Counted from the first letter of the stretch, positions 26,630 through 35,849 are shown. The stretch: DNA of 64,000 nucleotides from Silicimonas sp963779765 (GCA_963779765.1 CAVZZP010000001.1:992001-1056000), one strand, 5' to 3'. Notes: generated from the sequence alone by a model not told the origin. Numbers and translations are program-made.

Positions 26630-28067
26630 TTATTCGGCCGTGGCACGCTTGGGCGCCGGAAGGCGGACATCTTCGGCGCGATCCATACTGATGACGTTCT
26701 TGGGAAGACGGATCTCGAACAGCGTGCCTTCGGGGCCTGTAGAACGTAGAGTCAGGCTCCCCCCGTGACCTTTCACAAGCTCCGCGGCGATGGCGAGACC
26801 GAGACCTGCGCCGCCCTTCGTGGCGCCGCCCTGGAACGGCGTGAAAAGATGCTCGCGCGCGCGAGGGGGAAGTCCCGGACCGGTGTCGGCGACGCGGATT
26901 AGCCAGCTTTCGTCATCCTCCTGGGCCGAGACGGTAACTCGGCCCGGCGCGCGCTTGGCCGTGATGGCCTGGCGCGCATTGCGGACAAGGTTCGATAGCA
27001 CACGGTAAAGCTGCTCGGGATCGGCACGAAGCGTAAGGCCGGATGGGACCTCGTCGACAAAATCGACGGCGTCGCCCTCGTCGGCCAACTTCTCGCCCTC
27101 GATGACATCTGTCACTACTCCCGACAACCGCACCTGCGTCAGCGCCGGTGGCGGCTCCTCGGCCTTCCCGAAGGCCAGCGTCGAACTCGCAGAGATTCAC
27201 CGCCCGTCCGATGGAATTGACGAGCTTCGGAGCCAGTCTTGCAACAGCGGGATCCTCGCTCGTCTCTATGCGGTCGGCAAAGAGCTGGGCCGAGGCCAGT
27301 ATGTTCCGCAAGTCGTGGCTGACCTTGGCGACGGCACTGCCGAGCGACGCGAGGCGCTCGCGCTGGCGCAGCATCGAGGTCAGGTCGGTCTGCATCGATT
27401 GCAGTGCCGTCTCGGCCTCGGCCAGTTCGCGTACACTCGCGGAAGGCTGGATGATCCGGCGCGCATCCTCGGGGGCCGCGGCATAGCTCTTCATCGCCGA
27501 GACGACGCCCTTGATGGGCTTCACCAGGAACTGACGTACGGCGAAGAACAGCAGCGATGCCGTCACGAAAGAGATGACAGCCGACAGCGCAAGGATGCGC
27601 AGGCCGTAGTCCAGCATGGCCATGCGCAGGGGCTGCGTTGGCATCGTGATCTCGATCAGGAGACCCGCATCCTGCACGGGCTGGCCGATCACGCGTACGA
27701 CGCGTGGCGAGGGATCGGCAAGGCAGGAAATGGCGTCCCGGATCAGGGACCAGGAAGACGGGTCACGCAGATCGAAGGTCGCCGCGACCGGCGAAGGCAA
27801 GTCCGAGTTCAGGACGAGTTCCCGCATCTCGTCGCGGCGCAGCACGACGTTATAGACGCCCGCGTTTTTCAGAAGCTCGGTTTCGAGATCGGGGTCGATC
27901 ATGTCGTCGGCCAGAAGTGCCAGCGAAGCGATCTGCGCGCGCTCGAGCCGGTTCGTCATGTAGTCCTGGCGAAATCGCGCGATGGACGGGACGAAGATGA
28001 ACACCTCGGCGAGCATCACGAAGAGGATCGTGAGCACGAGGAAGCGTCCAGACAGCGAATTGAACAT
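26630..28067 (-). CDS. sensor histidine kinase (frame broken by one extra base)
   Basis: TM1 at about 8-29, sensor region, TM2 at about 158-177, HAMP-like linker, phospho-acceptor His251 in KVSHDLRNIL, then HATPase with NLVRNARQAI, DTGPGLPP and GGAGLGLAIA. The frame breaks near plus 27182-27188 (minus GAGTTCGACG). One base fewer gives LCES-TLAFGKAEEPPPALTQVRLSG and connects to the ATPase domain, for 478 residues in all. No response regulator is adjacent. It follows the flavoprotein gene by 19 nt and may be in its operon. Confidence 0.87.
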
Positions 28068-28086
28068 CAGCCCCTTTTTCCGGGCC

Positions 28087-29466
28087 TTACGGCAGGAACC
28101 GCTGTACGGCCCCGACGACCCGTTTCACCCAAGGGTTATCAAAGAGTTTGGGAGAGAAATAGGCCCCGGCGGCTCTCTTGTTCACCTCACCGAGCGTCGG
28201 ATAGGGCGCAACCATGCCGGCGACGGCGCTCATCTTCAGACCGTTGGCCAAAACCAAAGCCCAGACGCCGATGAGTTCGCCCGCTTCGGCGCCGACGATC
28301 GTCGCTCCTACAGGCCGCCCGCGGACCACCATGACCTTGGCAAAGCCTGCTGTCTGGCCGGTGGCGATGGCGCGGTCGTTCTCATCGTAATCGAAGCGCG
28401 CGACCGTCAGGCGGTTGCCGTGCGCCTCTCGCGCCTCGGCCTCGGTCAGTCCCACCTGCGCGAGCTCCGGCTCGGAGTAGGTGACGCGTGGAATGTGGTA
28501 CGTCTTGGCCTTGGACGGCAGACCGAACAGGATCGAGCGGATGACGACTCCGGCATGGTAGCCCGCAAGGTGGGTGAACTGCATGCCGCCCGCAGCATCG
28601 CCCACGGCATAAACGCGTCTGTTCGTCGTGGAGCGCAGCCCCGTGTCCACCGTCACGCCCTTGTCGTTGGCTACATTTCCGGCCTTCAGATCGAGACGGT
28701 CGAGGTTCACCTTGCGACCGACCGCGACAAGTAGGTGGCTTCCCGTGACTGCGCCCTTCGAGGTCTCGACGACGATCCGGTCTCCGTCCTCGCGGACCCG
28801 CTCCGCCTTCGCATCCTCAAGGATCGTGACACCTTCCCCACGAAGAGTGTCGAGGACGAGAGAAGCGGCTTCGGGATCCTCTCGTCCAAGCGCCTTGGCA
28901 CCCTCGATGACGGTCACATCGCAGCCTAAACGGACGTGCGCCTGCGCCATCTCGATCCCGATGGGACCTCCGCCGATTATGACGAGGTGGTCCGGCTTGT
29001 CTCGGAGATCGAAAAGCGTCTCGTTCGTCAGGTGGGGTACTGCATCGAGACCCGGTATCGGCGGGACGAGCGGCGAGGAGCCGGTCGCAATGACGATCCG
29101 GCGCGCGGTAATGGTCGTGTCGCCCGCCTGAACCTCGAACTCACTGACGAACCGGCCATACTCGCGAATGACCGTGACTCCCAGGCCTTCGAACCTTTCC
29201 TGGCTGTCGACGGGCGCGATGGTCTCGATCACGCGCGCGACGTGGCCCATCGCAGTTGCGTAGTCGCCCGTTCCCGTCTGATGCGCGCGCTTCGCTTCAG
29301 ACAGAAGTGCCTTCGACGGCACGCAACCGTAGTTGAGACAGTCGCCGCCCATCTTGTGACCCTCCAGAAGGACCACGCGTGCACCCATCTGGACCGCGCC
29401 CGCTGCGACCGACAGGCCGCCTGAACCTGCGCCAATGACCAGAACGTCCGTGTCGATGCGGGTCAC
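28087..29466 (-). CDS. MerA/Lpd-like FAD-dependent pyridine nucleotide-disulfide oxidoreductase
   Basis: 459 residues. FAD-binding VIGAGSGGLSVAAGA, redox disulfide GGDCLNYGCVPSK, NAD-binding IIGGGPIGIEMAQ, second FAD motif VYAVGDAAGG, C-terminal dimer domain. Where lipoamide dehydrogenases have HPTLSE, this has YPTLGE, so the catalytic His is Tyr, as in mercuric reductase; the MerA heavy-metal domain and terminal Cys pair are missing. The GTG start overlaps the TVP38 stop. The substrate is unknown; this pairing with TVP38 proteins is widespread. Confidence 0.88.
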   Translation of the reverse strand: MTRIDTDVLVIGAGSGGLSVAAGAVQMGARVVLLEGHKMGGDCLNYGCVPSKALLSEAKRAHQTGTGDYATAMGHVARVIETIAPVDSQERFEGLGVTVIREYGRFVSEFEVQAGDTTITARRIVIATGSSPLVPPIPGLDAVPHLTNETLFDLRDKPDHLVIIGGGPIGIEMAQAHVRLGCDVTVIEGAKALGREDPEAASLVLDTLRGEGVTILEDAKAERVREDGDRIVVETSKGAVTGSHLLVAVGRKVNLDRLDLKAGNVANDKGVTVDTGLRSTTNRRVYAVGDAAGGMQFTHLAGYHAGVVIRSILFGLPSKAKTYHIPRVTYSEPELAQVGLTEAEAREAHGNRLTVARFDYDENDRAIATGQTAGFAKVMVVRGRPVGATIVGAEAGELIGVWALVLANGLKMSAVAGMVAPYPTLGEVNKRAAGAYFSPKLFDNPWVKRVVGAVQRFLP

Positions 29467-30197
29467 AGCCGTTTGCCCCTGATGGCTTTGACGACAAGGG
29501 GCAAAGCCGCGAGGCAGCATAGGCCGAGGATCGGGAGGAGGATGTGAGGCTCGAAAATGACGCCCAAGTCCGGAGTCTCGCCTCGCGCCAGGACTTCTCC
29601 AAGCCCTGCACCGACGGAGGTATAGACCAGGGCGCCCGGGACGATGCCGAGGGCTGTCGAGATCACGAAGCGATGCAAGGGTACGCCGACGAGGGCCGGC
29701 AACAGGTTTGCGACGAAGAAAGGCACGGCTGGAACGAGCCGGATCAGAAAAAGCATGGGCCACTGGTTGTTATCGATGCCGTCCTTCAGGCGCTTCACCG
29801 CACCGTCCGAAACGTCCATGCGCGCAGCCAGACGCTCGCCCGCGCCCCAGCGTGCGGCGAGGAACAGAAGCGACGCTCCAACTGTGGCAGCGACAACATT
29901 GAACACGACGCCGGGGAATGTGCCGAATAGGAAGCCGCCGGTCAGGGTCGCCACCGTCGCACCTGGAAGCGAAAAGGTCACGACGCAGATATAGGCCGCC
30001 ACGAACGCCAGGGCAGTGAGTCCATAGTGCGCGTCCCGGGTGTCCGAGAGCGTTTCGTGATGGCGCGCCAGCGTCTCGAAACTGAGCGTATCGCCGAAAG
30101 CCAGCACACCCACGGCGGCAGCGATGACGACCGCTATCAGCGGCAGACGCCTGATCCAGCCATCGCGGGCAGAGGTTCCTTGGGTCATCTCGGTCAT
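29463..30197 (-). CDS. TVP38/TMEM64 (DedA-like) inner-membrane protein
   Basis: 244 residues, about six helices. The SNARE-associated/VTT domain core is seen as FSLPGATVATLTGGFLFG and FFVANLLPALVGVPLHRF. Members are linked to lipid scrambling or membrane homeostasis. ATG 30197 is chosen with GGAAGGAC upstream; a longer frame lacks homology. Co-transcribed with the flavoprotein (GTGA overlap). Confidence 0.86.
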   Translation of the reverse strand: MTEMTQGTSARDGWIRRLPLIAVVIAAAVGVLAFGDTLSFETLARHHETLSDTRDAHYGLTALAFVAAYICVVTFSLPGATVATLTGGFLFGTFPGVVFNVVAATVGASLLFLAARWGAGERLAARMDVSDGAVKRLKDGIDNNQWPMLFLIRLVPAVPFFVANLLPALVGVPLHRFVISTALGIVPGALVYTSVGAGLGEVLARGETPDLGVIFEPHILLPILGLCCLAALPLVVKAIRGKRL

Positions 30198-30385
30198 CGT
30201 ATGGTGTCCTTCCACATCCGCACCTAACAGAACATGGCGCGAGCGCTGCGGCGAAACCGTCGAGATCACGCTGCCTTGATCCTCAGAGAGGCCGTTTCAG
30301 CCAGAATGGGTGCCGGACAGGCCTGCCTGTAACAATTTCTTGGGCGATGGCCCTCAGAATGTTGCAGCTTAGCGCTGCGGAGGCG

Positions 30386-30414
30386 TTGACTTGCCTGAAA
30401 CCAGCCCTTAGAGA
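30386..30414 (+). promoter_or_regulatory. probable promoter of rpmH-rnpA-yidD
   Basis: TTGACT, a 17-bp spacer, and TAGAGA resemble a housekeeping sigma-70 promoter, 54-82 bp upstream of the rpmH ATG. No alternative gene lies on the plus strand upstream. Confidence 0.5.
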
Positions 30415-30467
30415 CCGGGCTTCGTAAAGAATTGGGTCCGAATCCGGGCCACGACTGGAGACTGGCT

Positions 30468-30605
30468 ATGTCGAAGCGCACATTCCAACCGTCGAACCTT
30501 GTCCGCAAGCGGCGCCACGGGTTTCGCGCGCGCATGGCCACAAAGGGCGGACGCAGGGTCCTGAACGCTCGCCGCGCGCGCGGACGGAAATCGCTGAGCG
30601 CCTGA
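30468..30605 (+). CDS. rpmH: 50S ribosomal protein L34
   Basis: 45 residues, highly basic. MSKRTFQPSNLVRKRRHGF and the C-terminus RRARGRKSLSA are diagnostic of L34, which stabilises 23S rRNA near the exit tunnel. The Ser after Met is one residue more than the usual MKRT start. First gene of the rpmH-rnpA-yidD set. Confidence 0.97.
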   Translation: MSKRTFQPSNLVRKRRHGFRARMATKGGRRVLNARRARGRKSLSA

Positions 30606-30702
30606 GCGGTAATGATCGGTTGAACTCAGGGCCGCCGCGGGAAACCGCCGGCGGTCTTATCATGTCCGGGGTCAGTATGGATGTGATGCTGCCATTTTCG
30701 CT

Positions 30703-31068
30703 ATGGATCGGGAGCGGAGCGTGACGTTCGAGGGTCTGCACATCCTGACGCAGCGCGCGGATTTTGTCCGGGCCTCTTCGGCAAAGCGTGAGCGGACGCC
30801 GGGCTTCGATCTACAAGCGCGCGTCCGCCGGGACGGCGAGGCTTCGGGCATTCGCGTGGGTTTCACCTGCTCCAAGAAAGTAGGGAATGCGGTCGCGCGT
30901 AACCGTGCCAAGCGACGCCTTCGCGAGGTCGCGCGCCTCGAATTGCCAGAGCATGGGAGGGACGGCTTCGACTACGTCCTCGTCGGCCGTCGCGACGTGA
31001 CGTCCGCACGCGAATTCTCCGAAATGCGCCTGGACTTTGTTCGCGCCTTGCAGCGCCTTCACTTATGA
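30703..31068 (+). CDS. rnpA: ribonuclease P protein component
   Basis: Protein subunit of RNase P, which trims tRNA 5' leaders. About 121 residues. The RNR motif is visible as KKVGNAVARNRAKRRLRE. A GTG at 30721 (VTFEGLHIL) with GGGAGCGGAG just upstream is as good a start as ATG 30703. It overlaps yidD by ATGA. Confidence 0.95.
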   Translation: MDRERSVTFEGLHILTQRADFVRASSAKRERTPGFDLQARVRRDGEASGIRVGFTCSKKVGNAVARNRAKRRLREVARLELPEHGRDGFDYVLVGRRDVTSAREFSEMRLDFVRALQRLHL

Positions 31069-31283
31069 GCCCGCTTGCGCGTGCCTTGGCCGTTCCGGTC
31101 CGCATCTATCGGTTGATCTTCAGTCCTTGGGTCGGACACGCCTGTCGTTACCAGCCGACGTGTTCCGCTTACGCCCTGGAGGCGTTGGAAAGACATGGCG
31201 CGGTGAAGGGTTCCTGGCTTGCGGCACAGCGTATCGCACGATGTCATCCGTGGGGCGGCTCGGGCATCGACAACGTCCCCTAG
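31065..31283 (+). CDS. yidD: membrane protein insertion efficiency factor YidD
   Basis: 72 residues. The Cys-rich core CRYQPTCSAYALEAL and RCHPWGGSGIDNVP is diagnostic. Peripheral inner-membrane protein that assists YidC-dependent insertion. yidC itself lies 4.6 kb downstream, with unrelated genes in between. Confidence 0.95.
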   Translation: MSPLARALAVPVRIYRLIFSPWVGHACRYQPTCSAYALEALERHGAVKGSWLAAQRIARCHPWGGSGIDNVP

Positions 31284-31301
31284 CGAAACCCCTCACATGA
31301 A

Positions 31302-31328
31302 AAGGCCCCCGCCATGAAGCGAGGGCCT
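31302..31328. terminator. bidirectional terminator between yidD and an exported-protein gene
   Basis: AAGGCCCCCGC and GCGAGGGCCTT form a near-perfect stem with loop CATGAA. On the minus strand it is followed by TTTT. It separates convergent yidD and the exported acidic protein gene. Confidence 0.8.
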
Positions 31329-31348
31329 TCCCTGTTGTAGACGTCAGA

Positions 31349-31888
31349 TTACGAGCGGTCGTCGATCACGACGGTGACGCTGTCGTCAGCCGAAACGCTT
31401 GCGGCTACGACGTCTTCAGGCGTGTAGCCTTCTTCGACGAGTGCAGCCGTCAGAGCGGCGTTCGAGCCGATCTGGGCCTGGAAGTCGTCGAGCATCTGGG
31501 CGTCGGACTCGAGGGCCTGGTCAAGCGCGCTGGCTTGCTCGGAGCCTTCGATCTGCGACAGGAGCACCCAGTTGATGGTGCTGTCGGAATCAACCATCGA
31601 AAGGTCGACGCTGGCAAGAGCGCCAGAGTTCAGGGTCGAGATGACCGAACCATAGTTCATGTCAGCGTTCATGTTGGCGTCGGCACCGGCCGACGTTCCG
31701 GCGATGGCGGTCGTATCGCCAGTTTCGTTCGTATTCGGCAGGGTTTCTGCCGTCGTCGGGCTGTCGAGTTCACCATCGGTGCCGATGGAGCCGGTTTCCG
31801 GGCTCACCGAGGAATCCTGGGCGATTGCAGCGCCACCAAGACTTGCGGCAATGGCCAGGGCGAGGAGTGTTTCAATTTTATTCTGCAT
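31349..31888 (-). CDS. exported acidic protein of unknown function
   Basis: 179 residues with a signal peptide (IETLLALAIAASLGGAAIAQ). The mature part is acidic and rich in Ser, Thr, Asn and Ala, with a low-complexity N-terminal half (about 21-75, with ADANMNADMNYG) and a helical C-terminal half ending SADDSVTVVIDDRS. No Cys in the mature chain and no known domain recognised. GGAGG lies upstream of ATG 31888. Periplasmic or secreted location is inferred. Confidence 0.8.
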   Translation of the reverse strand: MQNKIETLLALAIAASLGGAAIAQDSSVSPETGSIGTDGELDSPTTAETLPNTNETGDTTAIAGTSAGADANMNADMNYGSVISTLNSGALASVDLSMVDSDSTINWVLLSQIEGSEQASALDQALESDAQMLDDFQAQIGSNAALTAALVEEGYTPEDVVAASVSADDSVTVVIDDRS

Positions 31889-32175
31889 GAGGATACCTCC
31901 GAAGCAGTTCGATGTGCGGCGGACCATTCCGTCGCTCGGAAGGTCAACAGGGTGCCGCCCTCGGCGTTCCCAAGGTTGGATCACGCTTTTTCCGTTCCTC
32001 CCCGGATCCAGCCGTTTTCCGCTTGCGATGACGGCGACTGCTCGCCGCACCGAAAAGTGATGTCTTGAATTTGAATTAGAAGGCCTCCGCGCGGAACCTT
32101 TGTTCGAATTCGCACATGGCAGATGGTTTCAGCGGCCCTAGAGTGTTTCGTCGAAGAACCAGAACGGAGACTACT

Positions 32176-33042
32176 GTGACCGACGACAGCTACGAGCCCC
32201 CCGAGGTCTGGACATGGGACAGCGAGAACGGCGGCGAATTCGCGAAGACGAACCGCCCCATCGCAGGGCCGACGCATGATCGTCCTCTCAACTTCGGACG
32301 CCACCCGTTTCAACTTTACTCGCTCGCCACGCCGAACGGTGTGAAGGTGACCATCCTGTTGGAGGAACTTCTCGACGCGGGGGAGACTGGCGCAGAATAC
32401 GACGCCTGGCCCGTACGCATCGGCGAGGGCGAGCAGTTCGGATCGGGGTTCGTCGAGATCAATCCGAACTCGAAGATCCCTGCACTTCTGGACGTCTCGG
32501 GCGAAAAGCCGGTTCGCATCTTCGAGTCTGGCGCCATCATGCTTCATCTTGCCGAGAAGTTCGGCCGGTTCCTCGGTCCTGCCGAGAAGCGGCCCGAAAT
32601 GCTGTCCTGGCTTTTTTGGCAGATGGGAAGCGCACCGTTCCTGGGCGGCGGCTTCGGCCACTTCTATGCCTACGCTCCCGAAAAGCTGCGCTATCCTATC
32701 GACCGTTACGCAATGGAGGCGAAGCGCCAGATGGATGTGCTGGACCGTAACCTGGCCGACAACCGTTATCTGGTGGGTGAAGACTATACCATCGCGGACA
32801 TGGCGATCTGGGCTTGGTACGGTCAGCTTGCACTCGGTCGTCTGTATGATGCCGCGACGTTCCTCGACGTGAAAACCTATACCAACGTCATGAGATGGGC
32901 CGAGGAGATCGACGCGCGCCCAGCCGTCACGCGGGGCAGGATGGTGAACCGAACCTTCGGCGATCCGTCGATGCAGCTTCACGAACGTCATTCGGCCGCC
33001 GACTTCGAAACTTCGACCGAGGACAAGCGCGCCGCAGAATGA
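32176..33042 (+). CDS. yghU: glutathione S-transferase-type disulfide-bond oxidoreductase YghU
   Basis: 288 residues, the same length as E. coli YghU. HPFQLYSLATPNGVKVTILL is the family N-domain signature with the Thr/Asn glutathione site; IFESGAIMLHLAEKF binds the gamma-glutamyl group. GTG 32176 is preferred as start (VTDDSYEPPEVW) because it matches family length; ATG 32116 would add 20 residues. ttcA follows 45 nt downstream. Confidence 0.9.
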   Translation: MTDDSYEPPEVWTWDSENGGEFAKTNRPIAGPTHDRPLNFGRHPFQLYSLATPNGVKVTILLEELLDAGETGAEYDAWPVRIGEGEQFGSGFVEINPNSKIPALLDVSGEKPVRIFESGAIMLHLAEKFGRFLGPAEKRPEMLSWLFWQMGSAPFLGGGFGHFYAYAPEKLRYPIDRYAMEAKRQMDVLDRNLADNRYLVGEDYTIADMAIWAWYGQLALGRLYDAATFLDVKTYTNVMRWAEEIDARPAVTRGRMVNRTFGDPSMQLHERHSAADFETSTEDKRAAE

Positions 33043-33087
33043 GGTGGCCGCTTGCCGGGTGCCGAGGGTTGGAGTAGGCCCGCATCC

Positions 33088-33924
33088 ATGCTCGACGACG
33101 CCGAAGAAATCCATCCGCTGTTCCAGGGTGCTCCCCGGACGACCGAGTTCCGGAAGCTTCGGAAACGGATTGTCCGGAACGCGCGGGAGGCTATCGAACA
33201 ATACGGAATGATCGAACGCGACGCGCGGTGGCTGGTATGCCTCTCTGGCGGAAAGGACAGCTACACGCTGCTGGCTGTCCTTCATGAACTCAAGTGGCGC
33301 GGCCTTCTGCCGGTCGACATCCTCGCCTGCAACCTCGACCAGGGACAGCCCGGCTTTCCGGCGACCGTCTTGCCCGAGTTCCTGGCGAGGATGGGCGTGC
33401 CGCACAGGATCGAGTATCAGGACACCTATTCCATCGTCACCGACAAGATCCCCGAAAACAGGACTTTCTGCGCTCTCTGCTCACGCCTCCGACGCGGGAA
33501 CCTCTACCGCGTCGCCCGCGAAGAGGGATGCTCCGCCATCGTCCTGGGCCACCACCGGGACGACATCCTTGAAACGTTCTTCATGAACCTCTTCCACGGC
33601 GGTCGGCTGGCGACCATGCCGCCGAAGCTAGTCAACGAAGACGGCGACCTTTTTGTCTATCGTCCGCTCGCTCATGTGGCCGAGGCGGACTGCGAGAGGT
33701 TCGCGACCGCGATGAGCTATCCGATCATTCCCTGCAATCTCTGCGGCAGTCAGGACGGGCTTCAGCGAGTGCAGGTAAAAGCGATCCTGGACGGATGGGA
33801 GAAGAATTCGCCCGGCCGCCGGCAAGTGATGTTCCGCGCGCTGATGAACGCGCGGCCATCGCATCTTCTCGATCCTAACCTGTTCGACTTCGCCGGCCTC
33901 GTTCGCGGGATAACCCGGGATTAA
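33088..33924 (+). CDS. ttcA: tRNA 2-thiocytidine(32) synthetase TtcA
   Basis: 278 residues. PP-loop ATP site CLSGGKDSYTLL, Fe-S cysteines CALC (with RLRRGNLYR) and CNLCGSQ, and a GHHRDDILETFFMN motif. It thiolates C32 of certain tRNAs, including Arg(ACG)-type tRNAs in bacteria; a tRNA-Arg(ACG) gene is 7 kb upstream. Start ATG 33088 is taken because homology begins there. Confidence 0.94.
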   Translation: MLDDAEEIHPLFQGAPRTTEFRKLRKRIVRNAREAIEQYGMIERDARWLVCLSGGKDSYTLLAVLHELKWRGLLPVDILACNLDQGQPGFPATVLPEFLARMGVPHRIEYQDTYSIVTDKIPENRTFCALCSRLRRGNLYRVAREEGCSAIVLGHHRDDILETFFMNLFHGGRLATMPPKLVNEDGDLFVYRPLAHVAEADCERFATAMSYPIIPCNLCGSQDGLQRVQVKAILDGWEKNSPGRRQVMFRALMNARPSHLLDPNLFDFAGLVRGITRD

Positions 33925-33990
33925 CCCGCTGGTCACCGTGCGCTGCTAGGTCGGGTCGAACCAGGCTGTGGACCGGACCGAACGGCGACG

Positions 33991-35538
33991 ATGACATTCC
34001 CAAAATCACGCGGTCTATCGTTGGCAATGCGTCGCTGGCTGGACGGTCCGCGCGCCTACGCGCTCATCCCTCCCGCCGCGCTCGCCTCGTTCTGGAGCGG
34101 AAGCCAGGTGGCAATGCTGGTCGCTGCCGTCGCTTTGCCGCTGACGCTGGCCATCCTGTCAGCGCTGAATCGTGTCAGCCCGATACTGATATCGGAACGT
34201 GACGTGCAAACCGGGCTGATCCTGCGCGACGGTCTGATCGCATGGGCCGATGCCGCCATTCCGCACGCCCGTCGGGCGAACCGTCAGGTCGCGGTGATGT
34301 GCCTGTCGGTCGACGACCTCGACGCCCTGGAAGAACGCTTCGGACGCAGCATGCGCGACGCGGTCTTGCGCGAAGCGACGGGACGGATCCAGGCCTTCTT
34401 GCGCGACGACGACGTCATGGCGCGGATCAGCCCCGGTTTCGCCATAGGCCTGCGCAACGTGCGACAGCCCGAGACCGAGATGCTTCTGCAGCTTGCGCGT
34501 CGGCTTCAGTCGGTTTTCGACGAACCGTTCAGCGAAGGTCCGACGCGGACCTACTGCTCGCTTTCCCTTGGCATTGCGGCGGAGTGTCACGTCAAGGGCG
34601 GCGGCGGCGCGAACGTGGTCGCAGGCGCGCAGCGGGCCTGCGAACTGGCAACGGTCTCGGGGCCGGGATCCGTCAGGGTCTACTCCGAAGGTCTATCCTC
34701 CAGCCGCGCGCACGAACGCGATGTCGCCCGTGAACTCTCCTCGGCTCTCGATACCGGCGAGATCTACGCATGGTTTCAGCCGCAGGTCACGACCGACACC
34801 CGCGAGATCACCGGGTTCGAAGCGCTGGCGCGGTGGGAACACCCAGAACGCGGCCTCGTGTCGCCCAATAGCTTTCTTCCCGACATCGAGAAAGCGGGGC
34901 TGTCACAGCGCTTGGCCGAGGTTATTCTGAAGCACTCTCTGACAGCCCTGAACGCCTGGGACGCGGCGGGCTATCGCGTGCCGACGGTGTCGGTCAATTT
35001 TTCCGGCGAGGAACTGCGCAATCCCCGCCTGCCCGACTACGTCCGGTGGGAGCTCGACCGCCATGACCTTTTGCCAGAGCGTCTCGTCATCGAAGTGCTG
35101 GAAAGCGTCGTCGCGGAATCAAGTGAGGACGTGATATCACGGACCCTGATGGCACTCTCGCAGCACGGCTGCCTGATCGACCTCGACGATTTCGGCACCG
35201 GGTTTACGAGCCTCATAAACATCCGTCGCTTCAACGTCAGCCGCATCAAGATCGACCGCAGCCTCGTCACACATGCGGATCGGGACGAGGATCAGCGCAA
35301 GATGTTGTCCGCCCTTCTGGCATTCAGCGAGAAGCTGGGAATCGATGCCCTCGCCGAAGGAGTCGAGACCGAGGCGGAGGTCGAAGCGCTGAACGCACTG
35401 GGCTGTGCCGAAATCCAGGGTTACGTCACCGCGCGGCCCATGCCCCTTGGCGAGACGCTGCTGTGGCTGGACGAGAACGGGTTCGCGCCCCACGACGACG
35501 CGGTCGGGGCGACGCGACGGTCGAGCCGGAGCGCCTAA
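33991..35538 (+). CDS. membrane-anchored EAL c-di-GMP phosphodiesterase with degenerate GGDEF
   Basis: 515 residues. One or two helices at about 23-62, then a GGDEF-fold domain (about 85-230) in which the GGDEF signature is replaced by SPGFA, so no cyclase activity is expected. The EAL domain (about 250-500) keeps EALARW (Glu277 region), DDFGTGFTS, the Lys in RIKIDRS, EGVET and QGY, consistent with active c-di-GMP hydrolysis. A single gene on the plus strand, 66 nt after ttcA. Confidence 0.9.
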   Translation: MTFPKSRGLSLAMRRWLDGPRAYALIPPAALASFWSGSQVAMLVAAVALPLTLAILSALNRVSPILISERDVQTGLILRDGLIAWADAAIPHARRANRQVAVMCLSVDDLDALEERFGRSMRDAVLREATGRIQAFLRDDDVMARISPGFAIGLRNVRQPETEMLLQLARRLQSVFDEPFSEGPTRTYCSLSLGIAAECHVKGGGGANVVAGAQRACELATVSGPGSVRVYSEGLSSSRAHERDVARELSSALDTGEIYAWFQPQVTTDTREITGFEALARWEHPERGLVSPNSFLPDIEKAGLSQRLAEVILKHSLTALNAWDAAGYRVPTVSVNFSGEELRNPRLPDYVRWELDRHDLLPERLVIEVLESVVAESSEDVISRTLMALSQHGCLIDLDDFGTGFTSLINIRRFNVSRIKIDRSLVTHADRDEDQRKMLSALLAFSEKLGIDALAEGVETEAEVEALNALGCAEIQGYVTARPMPLGETLLWLDENGFAPHDDAVGATRRSSRSA

Positions 35539-35849
35539 TCCCGCCTGCGCCTGCTGCATCACGCAGGAGTGTGGTCCGCCATATCTCCACCGATGGACGA
35601 TGCATCGCGGCGAAAGTCGCGTCGACAAGTCCTGCACGCCGGAGAGACCGGGACGGAAAAGACCGTGTGGAGCAGCCCGCTCGACGCTACGGGCATATCG
35701 CCGTGCAGCCGTGACGGGCCTTTCGGGAAAGGTATCGGCACAGCTTCCGGCCGTGTAGATGCGCTGCGGCACAAGGGAAAACGCCTTGACCTTTCGGGCG
35801 TCGGAGGATTGAACCACGGGCGCTGATCCTTGGAAGACGGGTACGGGCG
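35539..35849. other. 311-bp gap with no recognised gene
   Basis: Between the EAL gene and yidC. Short open frames on both strands show no family resemblance. An imperfect inverted repeat CCTGCG...CACGCAGG lies just after the EAL stop without a U-run. The yidC promoter should be here, but I cannot place it with confidence. Confidence 0.5.

Noticed and set aside
35569..35826. 85-codon open frame in the EAL-yidC gap
   Set aside because: No homology, no Shine-Dalgarno, composition not like neighbouring genes.
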